A DNA stretch of 64,000 nucleotides, taken from Burkholderiaceae bacterium (GTDB lineage: Bacteria > Pseudomonadota > Gammaproteobacteria > Burkholderiales > Burkholderiaceae_E). The position numbers were made by a program, and so were the translations under genes. Position 1 is the first letter of the stretch. Each line of letters opens with the position of its first letter. Of the stretch, positions 60,561 through 64,000 are shown in pieces. The stretch covers positions 3,158,484 through 3,222,483 of the forward strand of contig JAOSJU010000001.1 of assembly GCA_027493945.1 (NCBI GenBank), in the 5' to 3' direction. Below the pieces are notes generated by a model. That model ran no database searches. It had not been told where the DNA came from and was given only the letters and a program-made list of their open reading frames with translations.

Positions 60561-61297
60561 CGACCGCCAGCGCCCTCTGCAGGAGCCGCGTCTACGGCAC
60601 GCTGTCGCTGGCGTTCGCCGAGCCCGGTCGGGAGGCGCTGCGCAACCTGCGCGAACGCGTCGCGGCGCTCGAGCCCTGCCTCGGCGAAATCGGCGACGAA
60701 GCGAACCTCGCGCGGGCGCGCGCGCTGCGCGCGAGCCTGGCGCGGCTCTCGCTGCAGCGATGGCGCGCCGAGCACGTGCGGTGCTTCGGCTACGCGATCT
60801 CGAAAGAGTGCCCGCCCTACGAGGCCGAGTACGACCAGGCGAACCTGTTCCAGAAGACGCACACGCTCGCCGACGTCGCGGGCTTCTACCGCGCCTTCGG
60901 CGTGCAGACGGCGCCCGAACTGCACGAGCGCGTCGACCACGTCGGCGTCGAACTGGAGTTCATGGAATTCCTCTGCCTGAAGCAGGCGCACGCGGCCCGA
61001 CGCGAGCGCATCGGGCAATGCCGGGCCGCGCAGGCCAGGTTCGTCGAAGAGCACCTCGGAGCCTGGTCGCGCGGCTTCGCGCGCAGGCTGCGCGCGGTGG
61101 CGGGCAGGGGTTTCTTTGCGATCCTCGCCGAGCTGCTCGGGAACTACGTCGACGCCGAAGCACAGCGGCTCGGCGTGCGACTCGCGGAGGGCGGACGGCT
61201 CAACGAGGCGCCCGAGCTGGCCGACGACGGGTGTGCGGCGAGTTGCGCCGCGCCGCCCGGCGCGTACCGATGCGAGGTGATGCATGAGCGCACGTGA
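60557..61297 (+). CDS. TorD/NarJ-family molybdoenzyme chaperone
   Basis: A 246-aa cytoplasmic helical protein with the family signature ECPPYEAEYDQANLFQKTHT and FYRAFGV. Such chaperones hold the apo catalytic subunit until cofactor insertion and Tat export. The C terminus ends in a Cys-containing tail. The ATG overlaps the beta stop as ATGA; the next gene overlaps its end by 14 bp. Confidence 0.92.
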   Translation: MTTASALCRSRVYGTLSLAFAEPGREALRNLRERVAALEPCLGEIGDEANLARARALRASLARLSLQRWRAEHVRCFGYAISKECPPYEAEYDQANLFQKTHTLADVAGFYRAFGVQTAPELHERVDHVGVELEFMEFLCLKQAHAARRERIGQCRAAQARFVEEHLGAWSRGFARRLRAVAGRGFFAILAELLGNYVDAEAQRLGVRLAEGGRLNEAPELADDGCAASCAAPPGAYRCEVMHERT

Positions 61298-62306
61298 AGC
61301 GATTCGCGGGCGCCGCCCGTGGCTGGCGGCGCCGTTCGCCGTGCTCGGCGGCTGGCTCGCGTTGCCGGCGCGCGGCGCGCGCGCCGCGGCGAAGGCGAGC
61401 CTGCTCGCACGCCCGGTGGACGCGATTCCCGACGATCCGGACGCGCCGGCGTGGCAGGAGTCCGATGCGCTCGAGGTGCCGCTCGCGCCGCAGGCCGTGG
61501 TCAAGCCGCGTCGCTACGAACCCGGGGTGAAGGCGATCGAGGTGCGCGCGCTCTACAGCGAAGAGCGCCTCGCGGTGCGCCTGGCGTGGCGCGACGCCGA
61601 GCAAGACGTGATGAAGGGCGCCGCGCAGGCCTTTCGCGACGCGATCGCGCTGGAGTTTCCGTACGATCCGGCGAAGGGCATCCCCTTCTTCGGCATGGGC
61701 GAGCGCGAGCGCCCGGTGGTGATCTACCAGTGGAAGTCCGACTGGTCGGCGGGCAGCCCGCCCGACGTCGACGAGAAGTACCCCGACATGGTGGTCGACT
61801 GGTATCCGTTCTCCACCCGCTCCGCGAGCGAGATCGCGGAGGCGTCCGACTACGGCAAGTCCGGCGGCGACCGGGCGTTCATTTCGAGCTGGTGGGCAGG
61901 CAATGCGCTGATGGACCCGGCGCTGCAATCGAAGCGCGCGGTCGAGAAACTGGTCGCGCACGGATTCGGCACGCTCGAGCCGGTGCCGGCGGACCAGCAG
62001 GACGGCGAGTCGCACGCGCAGTGGAAGGACGGCGTGTGGAGAGCCGTGATCTCGATCCCGCGCGCCCAGGAGGCGTTCAGCTTCGCGCGCGGCAAGACGG
62101 TTCCGTTCGCCTTTGCCGCGTGGAACGGCGCGAGGCAGGAGCGCGGCGCCGAGAAGGCCGTCTCCACCTGGTACTTCCTCAGCCTGGAGCAGCCGACCAG
62201 CACCGTGACCTGGCTCGCGCCAGTAGCCGTCGTCGCCGGAGTGTTCGCCGCGCAGATGGCGGGGCTGCGCAGGCTGCGCGAGCGCGCCGCGGGGCGGAGC
62301 CACTGA
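61284..62306 (+). CDS. Heme-b gamma-like subunit (EB_dh type) with C-terminal anchor
   Basis: A 340-aa exported protein: Sec-type signal (RRPWLAAPFAVLGGWLALPA), an ethylbenzene-dehydrogenase gamma-like heme domain (residues about 40-295, with EVRALYSEERLAVRLAWRDA and GKTVPFAFAAWNGARQERG) and a C-terminal helix (WLAPVAVVAGVFAAQMAGL). EbdC-like relatives are soluble; the anchor suggests that this complex is held on the membrane, as proposed for NxrC proteins. Confidence 0.85.
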   Translation: MSAREAIRGRRPWLAAPFAVLGGWLALPARGARAAAKASLLARPVDAIPDDPDAPAWQESDALEVPLAPQAVVKPRRYEPGVKAIEVRALYSEERLAVRLAWRDAEQDVMKGAAQAFRDAIALEFPYDPAKGIPFFGMGERERPVVIYQWKSDWSAGSPPDVDEKYPDMVVDWYPFSTRSASEIAEASDYGKSGGDRAFISSWWAGNALMDPALQSKRAVEKLVAHGFGTLEPVPADQQDGESHAQWKDGVWRAVISIPRAQEAFSFARGKTVPFAFAAWNGARQERGAEKAVSTWYFLSLEQPTSTVTWLAPVAVVAGVFAAQMAGLRRLRERAAGRSH

Positions 62307-62309
62307 CCC

Positions 62310-63722
62310 GTGTACGGTTCGATCTACCTGCCGCTGGACAATTCGCCACTGTCGCTGGCCGGGCTCGACCTCGCGATCGAGCTCGCCGGCGCGACCGGCG
62401 CGCTTCTCACCGGCAGCCACGTCTATGCGGCGAGGCTGCACGACCGGCGCTTCCGCCAGATGGAGGGAGGCCTGCCGGAGGCGTACCGCAAGGAGGACAA
62501 GCTCGTCGAGCAACGCGTGATCCACGACGACCTCATCACGCGCGGGCTCAGGGTCATCTCGGATTCCTACCTCGACGTGTTCTCGGAGCGCTGCACGCGC
62601 GCCGGGATCGAGCACCGGCGCGTCGCGCTCGAGGGCAGGAACTGGCAGAAACTGGTCGAGGACATCGGCGCGTCGGGCGCGGACCTCGTGGTGATGGGCG
62701 CACTCGGGCTGGGCGCGGTCGAATCGAGCGAGATCGGCAGCGTCTGCGAGCGCGTCGCGCGCCGCATCGATCGCGATCTGCTGGTCATGCGCACCGGCGA
62801 AGGCGACGGCAAGGGCGCGATCGCCGTGGCGCTCGACGGCAGTCCGCAGTCGTTCGGCGGCCTGATGACGGCGATCGAACTGGGCAAGCGCCTCGGCCGG
62901 CCGGTCGAGGCGGTCGCGGCATTCGACCCGCAGTTCCACTACGTTGCCTTCAACTCCATCGCGAAGGTCCTGTCTGCCGAGGCGGCGAGCGTGTTCCGCT
63001 TCAGGGAGCAGGAGCGGCTGCACGAGGAGATCATCGATTCGGGGCTGGCGAAGATCTACCAGGGCCACCTCGACGTCGCCGCCGGTCTGGCGCGCGAGGC
63101 GGGAACCGCGTTCACCACGCGGCTGCTGGCCGGCAAGGCCTTCGAGCAGTTGCTGCGCCACGCTGCCGAGACCCGACCCCGGCTGCTGGTGCTCGGTCGC
63201 GTCGGCGTGCACTCGGATGCGGCGATGGATCTGGGCAGCGTGACCGAGAACCTGCTGCGGCGTCTGCCGTGCAATCTGCTCATCTCCGCGCGAAGCTTCG
63301 AGCCGCCGGTGGAGAAAATCGCCGACGCGACCATCGCGTGGACCGAAGAAGCGGAGCAGCGCATGAGCCGCGTGCCGGAATTCGCGCGCGGCATGGCACG
63401 CAGCGCCATCCTGCGCCACGCGGCGCAGGATGGCCACACCGTAGTCACTTCGGATGTGATCGACGCAGTCATGGGCGCGATGCCCGGTGGTCGCTGCCCG
63501 TTCTCCGGAAAGACCGCGGCGCGGGAAGCGCCGGGTGGCGCAGAGGACATCCCGATCACGTGGGAACTGGCTGCGCTCGAGCGCCTGCTGAGCTTGCCGG
63601 AGGCCGTGCGCGAACACGCCAGGCTGCGAATCGAGAAGCTTGCGCGGCGCATGCAGCGTGCCAGCGTCGACGCCGAGGTCATCGAGGCCGCCTCGCACGC
63701 GGTGCACGAAATGCTCCGATAG
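62310..63722 (+). CDS. Tandem universal-stress protein with two PCP_red-like repeats
   Basis: A 470-aa protein: two Usp domains (start VYGSIYLPLDNSPLSLAGL, then GAIAVALDGSPQSFGG), followed by two related helical repeats starting at W344 (WTEEAEQRMSRVPEFARGMA) and W418 (WELAALERLLSLPEAVREHA). These match the PCP_red domain found at the end of light-independent protochlorophyllide reductase subunits. No chlorophyll genes are present. Role in the operon is unknown, perhaps cofactor maturation or sensing. GTG start at 62310. Confidence 0.8.
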   Translation: MYGSIYLPLDNSPLSLAGLDLAIELAGATGALLTGSHVYAARLHDRRFRQMEGGLPEAYRKEDKLVEQRVIHDDLITRGLRVISDSYLDVFSERCTRAGIEHRRVALEGRNWQKLVEDIGASGADLVVMGALGLGAVESSEIGSVCERVARRIDRDLLVMRTGEGDGKGAIAVALDGSPQSFGGLMTAIELGKRLGRPVEAVAAFDPQFHYVAFNSIAKVLSAEAASVFRFREQERLHEEIIDSGLAKIYQGHLDVAAGLAREAGTAFTTRLLAGKAFEQLLRHAAETRPRLLVLGRVGVHSDAAMDLGSVTENLLRRLPCNLLISARSFEPPVEKIADATIAWTEEAEQRMSRVPEFARGMARSAILRHAAQDGHTVVTSDVIDAVMGAMPGGRCPFSGKTAAREAPGGAEDIPITWELAALERLLSLPEAVREHARLRIEKLARRMQRASVDAEVIEAASHAVHEMLR

Positions 63723-63725
63723 CCG

Positions 63726-64000
63726 ATGTCGGCGCCACAACTCGTTTCCTGGAACCTCACGCGGCGCTGCAACCTCGCCTGCGGGCACTGTTATCTGGAC
63801 GCGGTGCAAAGGAAGAGCGAGGCGCCCGGAGAGCTCTCGACCGAGGCCGCGCTGCGCGTCATCGACGAGATCGCAGGGGCGGCTCCCGGCGCGATGCTCG
63901 TGCTGACCGGCGGAGAACCGCTGCTGCGAGCCGATCTCGTCGGCTCTGGTGACGCGGGCCGCAGCCGTCGGGCTGATGCCGGTGATCGGCACCAACGGCG
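63726..64000 (+). CDS. Radical SAM enzyme, 5' part (runs off window, frameshifted)
   Basis: Starts MSAPQLVSWNLTRRC with the radical SAM cluster C15-x3-C19-x2-C22 (CNLACGHC) and GGEPLLRADL. The frame breaks near 63941; removing one G restores ALVTRAAAVGLMPVIGTNG up to the window end. The start resembles the NirJ/AhbD/PqqE-like heme or peptide-modifying group, but the defining C-terminal part is outside the window. It lies 3 bp after the Usp gene, so it belongs to the operon. Confidence 0.85.
   Translation, partial: MSAPQLVSWNLTRRCNLACGHCYLDAVQRKSEAPGELSTEAALRVIDEIAGAAPGAMLVLTGGEPLLRADLVGSGDAGRSRRADAGDRHQR

Noticed and set aside
55506-62306. Ethylbenzene, DMS or chlorate enzyme operon
   Set aside because: The gamma subunit family fits, but alpha is about 200 residues longer than those enzymes and the beta N terminus is NxrB-like. 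Not excluded, only less likely.

Overview
The window is GC-rich, densely packed proteobacterial chromosome. The gene order nadD-rsfS-rlmH-maf-rng, together with dnaE-msbA, gluQ, rhlE, prfC and tkt-fba, points to a betaproteobacterium, probably Burkholderiales-like. That placement is inferred from gene content only. I saw no rRNA, tRNA, CRISPR array or insertion sequence.

Layout. 1-3.9 kb: NAD synthesis and ribosome/RNA housekeeping operon. 4-4.6 kb: MntA/HepT toxin-antitoxin pair. 4.7-11.8 kb: small membrane protein, AhpD-like protein, msbA and dnaE, then a divergent EamA transporter. 11.8-26.6 kb: hydrolase, gluQ, rhlE, lipoprotein, prfC, tkt, fba, zinc protease, hydrolases, DyP peroxidase and a Sel1 protein. 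26.7-35.8 kb: ybaK, an ACP-GNAT fusion, CBS protein, aldo/keto reductase, nucleotide-transporter-like protein, a yybP-ykoY-type riboswitch with TerC, DoxX-pirin-LysR, and TetR-cupin with a palindromic operator. 35.8-46.7 kb: defence-type accessory block with a truncated MFS gene, type I restriction-modification (hsdR, HEPN/MNT pair, GIY-YIG protein, hsdS, hsdM), a DUF2249 protein, Fic and an XRE regulator. 46.9-51.8 kb: hemY-type oxidase, sensor kinase and sigma-54 response regulator in one leftward operon. 52.1-64 kb: a rightward respiratory operon.

The most interesting region is 51.8-64 kb. It encodes a bd-oxidase-like subunit I without CydB, a diheme and a monoheme cytochrome c, a Tat-exported type II DMSO-reductase-family catalytic subunit of the nitrite-oxidoreductase (Nxr) kind, an 84-aa unknown, an NxrB-like iron-sulfur subunit, a TorD chaperone, a membrane-anchored heme-b gamma-like subunit, a double-Usp protein with two PCP_red-like repeats, and a radical SAM enzyme cut by the window end. 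The intergenic region before it carries a canonical -24/-12 sigma-54 promoter and two matching inverted repeats 42 bp apart, beside genes for a sigma-54 two-component system. The simplest model is a periplasmic NXR-like enzyme passing electrons through cytochromes c to a bd-like oxidase under two-component, sigma-54 control. Whether it oxidises nitrite or reduces an oxyanion cannot be read from sequence.

About 15 genes carry single-base frameshifts, including essential dnaE. Nine of them are repaired by restoring a CCWGG motif, which suggests sequencing error at modified sites rather than gene decay. These genes are annotated at full extent with the break noted.
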